Positions 1-8,353 of a DNA stretch of 64,000 bases are shown in pieces (the first letter of the stretch is position 1; every line of letters starts with the position of its first letter). The stretch is from Mycolicibacterium hippocampi (GTDB lineage Bacteria > Actinomycetota > Actinomycetes > Mycobacteriales > Mycobacteriaceae). The notes beneath the pieces were generated by a model. The model saw only the letters and a program-made list of their open reading frames with translations, did not search any database and had not been told where the DNA came from. The translations under genes were made by a program, and so were the position numbers. The DNA lies in the NCBI RefSeq assembly GCF_010723735.1, contig NZ_BLLB01000002.1:1116001-1180000 (forward strand), read 5' to 3'.

Positions 1-632
1 CACGTGGCGTTCGGGCGATGGCAGGCCAACCACACGACTGCGCACAGGCACGCGGTGAGCGTGGCGACGGCGTTGACCGCGCCCATCAGCGCGATGGCCA
101 GCCCGGAGCGCGCGGCCAGCACCCGCATACTCCGGCCTTTGCCCGCCCCGCCCTGGGTCTTGCCCACCCCTCCGATCCCGCCCAATGCCAGGATCATCGG
201 CAGCAGCACCCACGGCGCCAGCATCATCGGCAGCGTCTCCGACGAGATCGCGCCGATGGTGGTGAGCACCCGCGGTGAGAGCGCGTAGGCGGCCGCGGCG
301 ATGACCCGCGACGTGGTGCTGCCGATCTTCAGGGCTTCGGCGACCCGCAGCACACCCCAGAAACCGATGACGAGCAGTAGCGCCCACCACAACCGCTGGG
401 TGACCCAGCCCGGGACGCCGAGCAGGTCGCCGGCGAGGAAGAAGGTGCCGTGCGGAAACAGGTAGCCGTAGGCCTGGTTCTGAGCCTGTCCGAACGGCAG
501 GTCGCTGTTCCACAGGCTGAAGGCGCGCGTCAGGAAGCGCAGTGGGTTCGCGGTGAGATCGAGCTTGGTGTCGGGTGAGATCTGTCCCGGTGACTGGGCG
601 AACGTCAGGACCAGCGCCGCCGCCGCGGCCAC
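1..632 (-). CDS. aftD: AftD arabinofuranosyltransferase, N-terminal part (runs off left edge)
   Basis: Large membrane GT-C glycosyltransferase that adds alpha-(1->3)-linked arabinofuranose during arabinogalactan and lipoarabinomannan synthesis. Only the first ~210 residues are present; the family is about 1400 residues long. The visible part starts with a hydrophobic segment, then a conserved stretch containing PDTKLDLTANPLRF and FGQAQNQAYGYLFPHG, then further membrane helices, close to what I remember of Rv0236c. The start is uncertain. The open frame continues upstream through the DUF2613 gene to about position 805, but I see no ATG, GTG or TTG before the in-frame GTG at 632, which lies inside the first hydrophobic segment. 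The upstream residues PLSRRWLW look conserved, so an unusual start or a sequence error is possible. The DUF2613 gene follows immediately upstream on the same strand, as in M. tuberculosis. Confidence 0.85.
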   Translation of the reverse strand, partial: MAAAAALVLTFAQSPGQISPDTKLDLTANPLRFLTRAFSLWNSDLPFGQAQNQAYGYLFPHGTFFLAGDLLGVPGWVTQRLWWALLLVIGFWGVLRVAEALKIGSTTSRVIAAAAYALSPRVLTTIGAISSETLPMMLAPWVLLPMILALGGIGGVGKTQGGAGKGRSMRVLAARSGLAIALMGAVNAVATLTACLCAVVWLACHRPNAT

Positions 633-717
633 CCACAGCCAGCGCCGGGAGAGCGGCTCGAACGTTCCGGGGCGGGATCGGCTGTCGGCGGAGCGCAGGA
701 GCGTGGCGAGCCGGGAT

Positions 718-900
718 CTAACTTCTGTCGCCGTACTCGACCCTGTTGAGAACCGACGACGCCGGATCGCCCGCCTGCAGCGGAGGCTTGGTGTCCTGCT
801 GCACCATCAGCGTCACCCCGAACACGGCAGCCGCGCCGAGCAGCAGGCCGACGACGATGCTGGCGGCCGCAGGCACGAGAAACCGATCCATGAGCCTCAA
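718..900 (-). CDS. DUF2613 small membrane protein
   Basis: Sixty-residue protein with one membrane segment or uncleaved signal anchor (about residues 7-33), followed by a short polar tail containing QQDTKPPLQAGDPASS. It corresponds to Rv0236A, annotated as a small secreted or membrane DUF2613 protein of unknown function, always next to aftD. It is cotranscribed with aftD: its stop codon lies inside the open frame that leads into AftD. A role alongside AftD in the envelope is inferred from the constant linkage only. The start is an ATG at position 900, 17 bases after the stop of the universal stress protein gene. Confidence 0.8.
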   Translation of the reverse strand: MRLMDRFLVPAAASIVVGLLLGAAAVFGVTLMVQQDTKPPLQAGDPASSVLNRVEYGDRS

Positions 901-916
901 ACTAGCACGTGCCGCA

Positions 917-1411
917 TCACGGCCCCGGTGGCACGATCAGCACCGGATGATGCCCCTTACGTAGCACTTGATCGGCCACGCTGGACTGGATCAACGACCG
1001 CAGACCGGTGATCGCGCGGGTCCCGGTGACGATCAGGTCGGCGTCGAGATCGTCGGCCGCGGCGATGATCGTCTCCCAGGTCGTGGACGTCTCGGCGAGA
1101 CACAGCGGCTCGGCGGGCAGCCCGATCGCCAGCGCCAGCTCGAGGCCCTCGTCGTTGATGCGCTGCGCCTCCGCCAGCGCGATGTCCACTTCGCCGGTGT
1201 CGACCGGGTCGGGTGGGCCGTCGAGGTCGTAGGACAGCGGGTCGGACCCCCTGTCCAGCGGGGACCAGACGGTCAGGATGACCGCGCGGTCGGCGTTGAG
1301 GAACCGGCTCGCATGGTGGACGGCACGTTGTGCCGTGGGCGAGCCGTCGTATGCGACGACGATCACGGTCTTGTTCTCCCCGGCCAGCTGACCGGCTCCC
1401 GCACTCGACAT
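917..1411 (-). CDS. Universal stress protein, single UspA domain
   Basis: 164-residue single-domain UspA-fold protein. The N-terminal beta strand reads VIVVAYDGSPTA, with the Asp expected to contact the nucleotide. Near the C-terminus the ATP-loop region reads TGTRAITGLRSLIQSSV. Compared with the usual G-x2-G-x9-G-[ST] signature, the second glycine is Ala and the third is Ser, so ATP binding may be lost. The ATG at 1411 is preceded by an AGGAG site and removes a long non-conserved N-terminal extension that the open frame would otherwise have. The gene is divergent from lpqI, with about 95 bases between the two starts. This gene is not part of the M. tuberculosis order I remember here, so it may be an insertion. 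Confidence 0.8.
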   Translation of the reverse strand: MSSAGAGQLAGENKTVIVVAYDGSPTAQRAVHHASRFLNADRAVILTVWSPLDRGSDPLSYDLDGPPDPVDTGEVDIALAEAQRINDEGLELALAIGLPAEPLCLAETSTTWETIIAAADDLDADLIVTGTRAITGLRSLIQSSVADQVLRKGHHPVLIVPPGP

Positions 1412-1505
1412 CGTCTGCTCCTGTGGTTCCGTGGGATCACCCACCACCTTATTGAGACGGGCGGGGCTAACGCCGCGACCGCGGCTGCCATTAGTCTCGG
1501 GACGC

Positions 1506-2708
1506 ATGGTCATCCCCCGAACTCGATGGACAGCCCCCGGTGCCCTGCTGGCGGTGGTGGCGACGGTTGCGCTCGCCGCGGGCTGCACGTCGGCCGACGA
1601 CCAGGCCGCAGCACCATCCAGCGCGCCGCTGGCGATGGCTGCCGGCCCGGTCCCGAACAACGCCCCGCCGCCCGCCGCGCCCGTCCCGGCCGCGCCGGCC
1701 TGCGGGGATCCGGCTGCGATGTCGACGCGCGACAAGCTGGCCCAGCTCCTGATGGTCGGGGTGACCGGGGCCGCCGACGCCCGCGCGGTCGTCGACACCC
1801 ATCACGTCGGCGGCATCATGATCGGCAGCTGGACCGACCTGTCCATGCTCTCGGACGGTTCCCTGACCGACATCGCCGCGACGGCCACCCCACTGCCGTT
1901 GGCGGTGAGCGTCGACGAGGAGGGGGGCCGCGTCTCGCGGCTGTCCAGCGTGATCGGTTCCCAGCCCGCACCGCGGGTGCTGGCCCAGACCAGTAGCCCC
2001 GAGGAGGTGTACGCCACCGCACTCGACCGCGGTCAGCAGATGCGCAACCTCGGGATCACCATCGACTTCGCGCCGGTCGTCGACCTCACCGACGCCCCGG
2101 CCAGCACCGTGATCGGCGACCGGTCGTTTGGATCGGATCCCACCACGGTCACCGACTACGCGGGCGCGTACGCCCGCGGGCTGCGCGACGCCGGGCTGCT
2201 GCCGGTGCTCAAGCACTTCCCGGGGCACGGGCAGGCGTCAGGCGACTCCCACGAGGGCAGCGTCGTCACCCCGCCCCTGGAGACGCTGCAGGCCAACGAC
2301 CTGGTGCCGTACCGGACGCTCACCGCAGAGGCGCCCGTCGGCGTCATGGTCGGTCACATGGAGGTCCCGGGCCTGACCGGCAGCGAACCGGCCAGCCTGA
2401 GCCCCGCCGCCTACGCGCTGCTGCGCTCCGGCGACTACGGCGGTCCGCCGTTCAACGGCCTGGTCTTCACCGACGACCTGTCCAGCATGCGGGCGATCAC
2501 CGACCGGTTCGGGGTCGCCGACGCGGTCCTGCGCTCGCTTCAGGCCGGCGCGGACGTCGCGTTGTGGGTGACCACCCGCGAGGTCCCCGCCGTGCTGGAC
2601 CGCCTGGAGAAGGCGGTGGCGGCCGGGGAGCTGACGATGTCGGGGGTGGACGCCGCGGTGACGCGGATCGCGGCGGTCAAAGGTCCGTCGCCGCACTGCG
2701 GCGGCTGA
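1506..2708 (+). CDS. lpqI: LpqI, NagZ-type beta-N-acetylglucosaminidase lipoprotein
   Basis: Glycoside hydrolase family 3 enzyme that releases N-acetylglucosamine from GlcNAc-MurNAc muropeptides in cell-wall recycling, anchored as a lipoprotein outside the membrane. At 400 residues it is near the family length. Residues 1-30 form a lipoprotein signal ending in the lipobox LAAGC. The NagZ signature KHFPGHG followed by DSH, which carries the catalytic His/Asp pair, is near residue 240, and the TDDLSS segment further on supplies the nucleophile Asp. The ATG at 1506 was chosen because it places the signal peptide at the N-terminus; the frame opens 75 bases earlier. The TetR gene follows 54 bases downstream, the same order as Rv0237-Rv0238. 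Confidence 0.92.
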   Translation: MVIPRTRWTAPGALLAVVATVALAAGCTSADDQAAAPSSAPLAMAAGPVPNNAPPPAAPVPAAPACGDPAAMSTRDKLAQLLMVGVTGAADARAVVDTHHVGGIMIGSWTDLSMLSDGSLTDIAATATPLPLAVSVDEEGGRVSRLSSVIGSQPAPRVLAQTSSPEEVYATALDRGQQMRNLGITIDFAPVVDLTDAPASTVIGDRSFGSDPTTVTDYAGAYARGLRDAGLLPVLKHFPGHGQASGDSHEGSVVTPPLETLQANDLVPYRTLTAEAPVGVMVGHMEVPGLTGSEPASLSPAAYALLRSGDYGGPPFNGLVFTDDLSSMRAITDRFGVADAVLRSLQAGADVALWVTTREVPAVLDRLEKAVAAGELTMSGVDAAVTRIAAVKGPSPHCGG

Positions 2709-2762
2709 TCGGCACGGCATTGCTTACCCTGTGGTGAGAACACGTCGCAGGAAGGCTGACCC

Positions 2763-3380
2763 ATGGCAGGTGGTACCAAGCGGTTACCGCGTGCCGTCCG
2801 CGAGCAGCAGATGCTCGACGCAGCCGTGCAGATGTTCTCGGTGAACGGCTATCACGAGACCTCCATGGACGCGATCGCGGCCGAGGCGCAGATCAGCAAG
2901 CCGATGTTGTACCTGTACTACGGCTCGAAAGAGGAACTCTTCGGCGCCTGCCTGGACCGGGAGCTGACCCGGTTCGTCGACGAGGTGCGCACCAACATCG
3001 ACTTCGACGATGCGCCGAAGGAGTTGTTGCGCTCCGCCGTTCTGTCGTTCCTGAAGTACATCGACACCCACCGCGCTTCCTGGATGGTGCTCTACACCCA
3101 GGCCACCAGCTCGCAGCGGTTCGCCCACACCGTGCGGGAGGGCCGCGAACGCATCATCGAGCTCGTCGGTCGGCTGCTGCGGTCCGGCACCCGGTCTCCG
3201 GGACCGGACACCGATTTCGACATGATGGCGGTCGCGCTGGTGGGCGCGGGTGAGGCGGTGGCCTCCCGGGTCAGCACGGGTGACGCCGACGCCGACGAAG
3301 CAGCCAAACTGCTGATCGACCTGTTCTGGCTGGGCCTCAAGGGGGCCCCGTCAGACAAAGATGCCGTCGCGTCCCACTAG
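2763..3380 (+). CDS. TetR/AcrR family regulator (Rv0238-like)
   Basis: 205-residue TetR-family repressor. The N-terminal helix-turn-helix covers about residues 10-60, with the typical pattern MFSVNGYHETSMDAIAAEAQISKPMLYLYYGSKEELF broken across the two DNA-binding helices (here ISKPMLYLYYGSKEEL is the recognition part). The C-terminal helical domain is ligand-binding and its effector is unknown. The ATG has a good AGGAAGG site. Position and sequence match Rv0238. It may autoregulate or act on the neighbouring lipid genes; the palindromes before fadA2 and fadE5 are candidate targets. Its stop codon lies inside a short triple repeat. Confidence 0.85.
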   Translation: MAGGTKRLPRAVREQQMLDAAVQMFSVNGYHETSMDAIAAEAQISKPMLYLYYGSKEELFGACLDRELTRFVDEVRTNIDFDDAPKELLRSAVLSFLKYIDTHRASWMVLYTQATSSQRFAHTVREGRERIIELVGRLLRSGTRSPGPDTDFDMMAVALVGAGEAVASRVSTGDADADEAAKLLIDLFWLGLKGAPSDKDAVASH

Positions 3381-3416
3381 CGGGGCGTCCCACTAGCGGG
3401 GCGCGTCCCACTAGCG
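3370..3416. repeat. Three copies of a 13-base unit across the tetR stop codon
   Basis: The unit CGTCCCACTAGCG occurs at 3370-3382, 3386-3398 and 3404-3416. The TAG in the first copy is the stop codon of the TetR gene. The array fills the gap between the convergent tetR and htdX genes. It looks like slippage-type tandem duplication. Confidence 0.85.
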
Positions 3417-3420
3417 AGCG

Positions 3421-4266
3421 TCAGGCCGGCGTCAACGACCCGGTGAGGTGCGGGTGTCCCTTCGTGAGGTGCCGCAGCGTCAGTTCCCAGCCCTCGCCGT
3501 GACGGTCGACGTACAGGCCGGCCCGCGCGGGCAGCACGACGGGTTTGGCGAACCGCACCGAATAGCGCACCGCGTCCGGTAGCCGACCCTCGATGTTGGC
3601 CAGCACGGCGGCCGCGCTGAACATGCCGTGGGCGATCACCGTGGGGAACCCGAACAGCTTCGCGGCGACGGCGTTCGTGTGGATCGGGTTGTGGTCGCCG
3701 CCGACCGACGCGTAGTGGCGGATCTGGCCGGGCGTGATGCGTAGCACCGCGTTCGGCGGCCCCGGCTTCGGCTGTTTCTGCGGCGGTGCCTTGGGCTCGT
3801 CCGACAGGCTGGTCCGCTGTTGGTGCAGGAACGTCGTCACCTGGTGCCACGCGGTGTCGTTGCCGACATTGACGTCGGTGACGATGTCGACCAGCAGACC
3901 CTTGCGATGCTCACGCAGGTTCTCGGCATGCACCGACACCCCGACGGTGTCGGTGACCGAGATCGGCCGGTACTGGGTGATGTGGTTCTCCAGATGCACC
4001 GAACCCATTGCGGCGAACGGGAAGTCGAAACCGGTCACCAGCGACATCACCGTCGGGAACGTCAACGCGAACGGATAGGTCAGCGGCACGGTGTCGCCGA
4101 ACCGCAGCCCGGTGACGTTGGCGTATTCCGCGACGTTGGCCGGGTCGATGGGCAACTCGGCGACGGTCAGGGTGCGGCCGGGGAGGGTGTCGTCGCGGGG
4201 CACGAACGGCAACGCGCCCGCAGCGGCACGCAGCATGTTCCTCAAGCCCGACGGCTGCTCGGTCAT
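3421..4266 (-). CDS. htdX: HtdX, (R)-specific 3-hydroxyacyl-thioester dehydratase
   Basis: 281-residue MaoC-like double hot-dog enzyme that dehydrates (R)-3-hydroxyacyl thioesters in fatty-acid elongation or beta-oxidation. The second hot-dog domain carries the hydratase-2 motif GDHNPIH at about residues 190-196, with the catalytic Asp/His pair. The first domain is degenerate, as in the family. The sequence follows Rv0241c closely. The start was set at the ATG at 4266 (MTEQPSGL), which has a GAGGA site and matches the homologue; the frame is open 21 bases further. It is the second gene of a fabG4-htdX operon with a 34-base gap. The pair provides the reductase and dehydratase steps of one cycle. 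Confidence 0.92.
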   Translation of the reverse strand: MTEQPSGLRNMLRAAAGALPFVPRDDTLPGRTLTVAELPIDPANVAEYANVTGLRFGDTVPLTYPFALTFPTVMSLVTGFDFPFAAMGSVHLENHITQYRPISVTDTVGVSVHAENLREHRKGLLVDIVTDVNVGNDTAWHQVTTFLHQQRTSLSDEPKAPPQKQPKPGPPNAVLRITPGQIRHYASVGGDHNPIHTNAVAAKLFGFPTVIAHGMFSAAAVLANIEGRLPDAVRYSVRFAKPVVLPARAGLYVDRHGEGWELTLRHLTKGHPHLTGSLTPA

Positions 4267-4300
4267 GATCCTCGATTCGCTTCGCAAGCTTCTCTCACCG

Positions 4301-5653
4301 TCACGCCCCCAACATCGCCTGGCCGCACACCCGGATGGTGTTGCCGGTGACCGCGTTCGACGCCGGGCTGGCGAAGTAGGCGATGGCCTCGGCGACGTCG
4401 ACCGGCTGACCGCCCTGGAACAGCGAGTTCAGCCTCCTGCCGACCTCGCGGGTCGCCAGGGGGATGGCGTCGGTCATCTTGGTCTCGATGAACCCCGGCG
4501 CGATCGCGTTGATGGTGATGTTCTTCTCGGCGAACTGCGGCGCCAACGCGTCGGTGAGCCCGATCATGCCCGCCTTCGTCGCGGCGTAGTTGGTCTGGCC
4601 GCGGTTTCCGGCGATGCCCGCCATCGAGGACAGCCCGACGATCCTGCCGCCCTCACCGATGACCCCGTTGCCCACCAGGCCTTCGGCAAGCCGCAGCGGT
4701 GCAAGGAGATTCACCGCAATGACGGAGTCCCAGCGGCCTTCGTCCATGTTGGCGAGCAGCTTGTCGCGGGTGATGCCCGCATTGTTGACCAGGATGTCGA
4801 GCCGGCCGTCGTAGTGCTCGCGGACATGCTCGGTGATGCGGTCGACGGCATCGGCGGCGGTGACGTCGAGGGTGAGCGCGGTTCCGCTCACCTTGGTCGC
4901 GACTTCGGCGAGCTCCTCGGCCGCCCCCTCCATGTCGACCGCGATCACCTTCGCCCCGTCGCGGGCGAACACCTCGGCGATCGTCGCGCCGATGCCGCGG
5001 GCGGCGCCGGTGACCACCGCGACCTTGCCGTCCAGCGGCTTGTCCCAGTCCGCCGGAGGGGTGGAGTCGGCTGCGCCGACGCGGAACACCTGGGCGTCGA
5101 CGTAGGCCGACTTCGCCGACAGGATGAACCGCAGCGTGGACTCCAGGCCGGTCGCGGCGGGCTTGGCGTCGGGGGAGAGGTAGACCAGCGCCGCGGTGGA
5201 GCCGTTGCGCAACTCCTTGCCCAGGGAGCGGGTGAACCCTTCGAGCGCGCGCTGTGCTGTCCGCTCGTGCACGTTGTCGATGTCCTCGGGGGTGGTGCCG
5301 ATGACAACGACGCGGCCCGAATGGCCCAGGTTGCGGAGCAGCGGGGTGAAGAACTCGTAGAGCCCCTTGAGGCCCTCGGGTTCGGTGATCCCGGTGGCGT
5401 CGAAGACCAGACCGCCGAACGAATCGGCCCAGCGTCCGCCGAGGTTGTTGGCCACGACGTCGTAGTCGTCGGCCAGCGCCGCGCGCAGCGGTTCCACCAC
5501 GCGGCCGTCACCGCCGATCAGCAGGGAGCCGTCCAGGGGCGACTGGCCCGGGCGGTACCGGCGCAGCGGTTCGGGCTGCGGGACGCCGAGTTGTTTGGCC
5601 AGGAACCCTCCCGGCCCGGAGTTGACGACTTGTGAGAGGAGGTCGGAAGCCAC
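4301..5653 (-). CDS. fabG4: FabG4, NADH-dependent 3-oxoacyl-thioester reductase
   Basis: 450-residue high-molecular-weight SDR, the expected size for mycobacterial FabG4. An N-terminal flavodoxin-like half without catalytic residues (about 1-200) is followed by a classical SDR domain. The nucleotide loop TGAARGIG is at 215-222, and the Ser-Tyr-Lys set lies at about 342, 356 and 360 (NYAATK). The family uses NADH to reduce 3-oxoacyl-CoA or ACP substrates. It heads the fabG4-htdX operon and is divergent from fadA2, with a perfect 16-base palindrome between them that could control both. The ATG at 5653 gives [15 protein letters not shown], matching the start of Rv0242c. Confidence 0.93.
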   Translation of the reverse strand: MASDLLSQVVNSGPGGFLAKQLGVPQPEPLRRYRPGQSPLDGSLLIGGDGRVVEPLRAALADDYDVVANNLGGRWADSFGGLVFDATGITEPEGLKGLYEFFTPLLRNLGHSGRVVVIGTTPEDIDNVHERTAQRALEGFTRSLGKELRNGSTAALVYLSPDAKPAATGLESTLRFILSAKSAYVDAQVFRVGAADSTPPADWDKPLDGKVAVVTGAARGIGATIAEVFARDGAKVIAVDMEGAAEELAEVATKVSGTALTLDVTAADAVDRITEHVREHYDGRLDILVNNAGITRDKLLANMDEGRWDSVIAVNLLAPLRLAEGLVGNGVIGEGGRIVGLSSMAGIAGNRGQTNYAATKAGMIGLTDALAPQFAEKNITINAIAPGFIETKMTDAIPLATREVGRRLNSLFQGGQPVDVAEAIAYFASPASNAVTGNTIRVCGQAMLGA

Positions 5654-5738
5654 AGCGCTGCCTTTCGGAAAATCTGAGGTACGTCTTCGATTTGAAGTTG
5701 GTCTGTTGCGGGGTACCCACTGTTGTGCTGATCACGAA

Positions 5739-5754
5739 CTTACTCCAGAGTAAG
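5739..5754. promoter_or_regulatory. Palindromic operator between fabG4 and fadA2
   Basis: CTTACTC-CA-GAGTAAG is a perfect inverted repeat with seven-base arms. It sits 60 bases before the fadA2 start and 86 bases before fabG4. The rightward half overlaps a plausible -35 position for fadA2, whose -10 could be TAGTAT at 5764-5769. The size and symmetry fit a TetR- or GntR-type operator. The regulator is unknown; the nearby TetR is one candidate. Confidence 0.55.
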
Positions 5755-5813
5755 AACGGTGGGTAGTATGACCCTCGACACCCCAACGATCCTCGCGACG
5801 CCGGGAGGCAGAT

Positions 5814-7127
5814 GTGGCCGACAACAAATCAACCCGCCGGGTAGCAGTTCTCGGAGGCAACCGGATCCCGTTCGCGCGCTCGGACGGCGCGTATGCGAAC
5901 GCGTCCAACCAGGACATGTTCACCGCGGTGCTCGACGGTCTGGTCGACCGGTTCTCCCTCGAGGGCGAAAAGCTCGACGCGGTCATCGGCGGAGCGGTGC
6001 TCAAGCACAGCCGCGACTTCAACCTGATGCGCGAGTGCGTGCTCGGCAGCGCGTTGTCGTCCTACACGCCGGCGATCGATCTGCAGCAGGCGTGCGGCAC
6101 CGGCCTGCAGGCCGCCATCGCCGCTGCTGACGGCATCGCGCTGGGACGTTACGAAGTCGCGGCGGCAGGCGGGGTGGACACCGCCTCGGACGCACCGATC
6201 GCGTTCGGCGACGACCTCCGGAAGGTGCTGCTCGGGCTGCGCCGGGCCAAGTCCAACGTGGATCGCCTCAAGCTGGTGGGCAAGCTGCCTGCCTCGCTCG
6301 GTGTGGAGATCCCGGTCAACAGCGAGCCGCGCACCGGCATGTCGATGGGCGAGCACGCAGCCGTCACCGCAAAAGAGATGGGCGTCAAGCGCGTCGACCA
6401 GGACGAACTCGCCGCCGCCAGCCACAACAACATGGCCGCCGCCTACGACCGCGGCTTCTTCGACGATCTGGTCACCCCGTTCCTCGGGGTCTACCGCGAC
6501 AACAACCTGCGCGCCGACTCCTCGCCCGAGAAGCTGGCGAAACTCAAGCCGGTGTTCGGCGTGCGCGACGGCGATGCGACCATGACGGCCGGCAACTCGA
6601 CACCGCTGACCGACGGCGCCTCGGTGGCGCTGCTGGCCAGCGAGGAGTGGGCCTCCGCGCGGTCGATTCCGGTCCTGGCCTACTTCGTCGATGGCGAGAC
6701 CGCGGCGGTGGACTACGTCAACGGCCCGGACGGGCTGCTGATGGCGCCGACGTACGCGGTGCCGCGGCTACTGGCCCGCAACGGGTTGTCGCTGCAGGAT
6801 TTCGACTTCTACGAGATCCACGAGGCGTTCGCGTCGGTGGTGCTGGCAACGCTGGCCGCGTGGGAGTCCGACGAGTACTGCAAGGAGCGCCTCGGTCTGG
6901 ACGGCGCACTCGGCGCCATCGACCGGTCCAATCTCAACGTCAACGGCTCGTCGCTGGCCGCCGGGCACCCGTTCGCCGCGACCGGCGGCCGGATCCTGGC
7001 CCAGCTGGCCAAGCAGCTGGCGGAGAAGAAGGCTCAGTCCTCTGGGGCGACGGGGCGCCCCGTGCGCGGCCTCATCTCGGTCTGCGCCGCAGGTGGGCAG
7101 GGTGTGACGGCCATCCTGGAGGCCTGA
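5814..7127 (+). CDS. fadA2: FadA2, acetyl-CoA acyltransferase (thiolase)
   Basis: 437-residue thiolase performing the last, thiolytic step of fatty-acid beta-oxidation, or the reverse condensation. The acylated cysteine is in QQACGTGLQA at residue 94. The HEAFA motif follows near 336, the GHPFAATGGR histidine near 385, and the second cysteine in CAAGGQG near 423. All thiolase catalytic positions are present. The start is GTG at 5814, behind a GGGAGG site; the overlapping ATG two bases earlier is out of frame. It is divergent from fabG4, and together with fadE5 the block supplies dehydrogenase, hydratase, reductase and thiolase activities. A strong hairpin follows the gene. Confidence 0.92.
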   Translation: MADNKSTRRVAVLGGNRIPFARSDGAYANASNQDMFTAVLDGLVDRFSLEGEKLDAVIGGAVLKHSRDFNLMRECVLGSALSSYTPAIDLQQACGTGLQAAIAAADGIALGRYEVAAAGGVDTASDAPIAFGDDLRKVLLGLRRAKSNVDRLKLVGKLPASLGVEIPVNSEPRTGMSMGEHAAVTAKEMGVKRVDQDELAAASHNNMAAAYDRGFFDDLVTPFLGVYRDNNLRADSSPEKLAKLKPVFGVRDGDATMTAGNSTPLTDGASVALLASEEWASARSIPVLAYFVDGETAAVDYVNGPDGLLMAPTYAVPRLLARNGLSLQDFDFYEIHEAFASVVLATLAAWESDEYCKERLGLDGALGAIDRSNLNVNGSSLAAGHPFAATGGRILAQLAKQLAEKKAQSSGATGRPVRGLISVCAAGGQGVTAILEA

Positions 7128-7182
7128 GAAAAAACCTCGCCCGGGCTGTAACGCCCGCCGGTGAGGGATCGATACATGGGAT

Positions 7183-7230
7183 AGCTCCGTGTTGCCGTCT
7201 GACCCCCCGACCCGACGGCAACACGGGGCT
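7183..7230 (+). terminator. Strong hairpin after fadA2
   Basis: Arms CCGTGTTGCCGTC (7187-7199) and GACGGCAACACGG (7214-7226) pair perfectly, and the stem extends four more pairs outward with one G-U. The loop is 14 bases. The downstream strand is only modestly T-rich (CTTACTTTC). It lies 27 bases before the next gene and probably acts as an intrinsic terminator for fadA2. Confidence 0.7.
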
Positions 7231-7257
7231 CTTACTTTCGGCACTACAGTTCAGCGC

Positions 7258-8184
7258 ATGCAGATCAGCATGTTCGGACAGCTCAGCGGTGCCGGGTCCG
7301 GCTCACCGATCGACGCCACCATCACCAACCTCGCGCAACTGCGCGACGAGGGTTTCGGCAGGGTCTGGATGAGCCAACTTCCGTTCGAGCCCGACCTGCT
7401 CGCCGTGCTCGCGGTGGCGCTGCGGGAGGTCGACGGCATCGAGGTCGCCAGCGGTGTCGTGCCGATCCAGAACCAGCACCCGATGCAGATGGCGCAGCGC
7501 GCGCTGACCGTCAGCCTGGCCTCGGGTGGCCGGTTCGTGCTGGGTCTCGGCATGACCCACGCAGCCGTCACCGAGGGCATGTGGGGAATCCCCTGGGACA
7601 AGCCGGTGCGCCGCCTCAACGAGTACCTCGACGGGTTGCTTCCGCTGCTGGCCGGCGAGCCCGCCGACGCGGTGGGGGAGACGGTCACCACCCGCGGCGC
7701 GCTGATGATTCCCGGTGCCCCTCGTCCGGACGTGTACATCGCCGCGCTGGGGCCGCAGCTGTTGCGCCTGGCGGGTCGCCGCACGTCGGGCACCTGCACC
7801 TGGATGACGGGCCCCGCCACTCTCGGCGACCACGTCAGCCCGACGCTGCGCCAGGCCGCGGCCGACGCGGGCCGGCCGGAGAGCGCGGTGCGGGTCGTCG
7901 CGGCTCTTCCGGTGGCCGTCACCGACGACGTCGATGCCGCGCGTCGCCAAGCGTCCGAGCAGTTCGCGATGTACGGCACGCTGCCGTCCTACCGTGCGAT
8001 GCTGGACCGCGAGGGCTACGCGGGGCCGGAGGACGCGGCGATCATCGGTGACGAGCAGACGGTTTCGCAGCGCCTGGACGAGTTGGCCGCGGCCGGCGTC
8101 GACGAGTTCGTCGGGGCCCCGTTCGACGAGTCCGCCGAAGGCCGTGCACGCACCCGTGCGCTGATTCGTACCAAGGAGAGCTGA
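7258..8184 (+). CDS. LLM-class F420-dependent oxidoreductase
   Basis: 308-residue luciferase-like monooxygenase-fold protein (TIM barrel) of the F420-dependent group. Typical features are the N-terminal strand MQISMFGQLSGAG, the segment RFVLGLGMTHAAV, and the substrate-side PVRRLNEYLDGLLPLL region. The physiological substrate cannot be read from sequence. The ATG at 7258 was chosen over upstream in-frame codons, which would run into the fadA2 terminator hairpin. In M. tuberculosis the F6 small RNA gene directly follows fadA2, so this gene is an insertion relative to that order. Confidence 0.82.
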   Translation: MQISMFGQLSGAGSGSPIDATITNLAQLRDEGFGRVWMSQLPFEPDLLAVLAVALREVDGIEVASGVVPIQNQHPMQMAQRALTVSLASGGRFVLGLGMTHAAVTEGMWGIPWDKPVRRLNEYLDGLLPLLAGEPADAVGETVTTRGALMIPGAPRPDVYIAALGPQLLRLAGRRTSGTCTWMTGPATLGDHVSPTLRQAAADAGRPESAVRVVAALPVAVTDDVDAARRQASEQFAMYGTLPSYRAMLDREGYAGPEDAAIIGDEQTVSQRLDELAAAGVDEFVGAPFDESAEGRARTRALIRTKES

Positions 8185-8232
8185 CCGAAAAACGGGCTGG
8201 TGTGACGTCACTCACAGGCGTAGCATCGGTTC

Positions 8233-8337
8233 CACGACGGGTTCGGGAGTGACTGATCCAAAGAGTCGGCAAGGGATGAGAGTCGGCCGCGTGAGACGAA
8301 GAAAACGCACCCAATAGTCCTCCCGAACCCGCCCTTA
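8233..8337 (+). ncRNA. F6 (ncRv10243/SfdS-like) small RNA
   Basis: A roughly 100-base region flanked by a 12-base perfect inverted repeat, CGGGTTCGGGAG at 8238-8249 and CTCCCGAACCCG at 8320-8331, which would close the RNA into one long-range stem with a small GACT/AGTC hairpin inside. The location just upstream of fadE5 and after fadA2, the length, and the sequence around CACGACGGGTTCGGGAGTGA fit the mycobacterial F6 sRNA, known to be about 100 nt and SigF-dependent in M. tuberculosis. A weak SigF-like GGTGT/GCGTA pair and a SigA-like TAGCAT (8221-8226) lie upstream. Exact ends are estimated from the hairpin. Confidence 0.7.
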
Positions 8338-8353
8338 TGCCCGGGTTCAGCCC

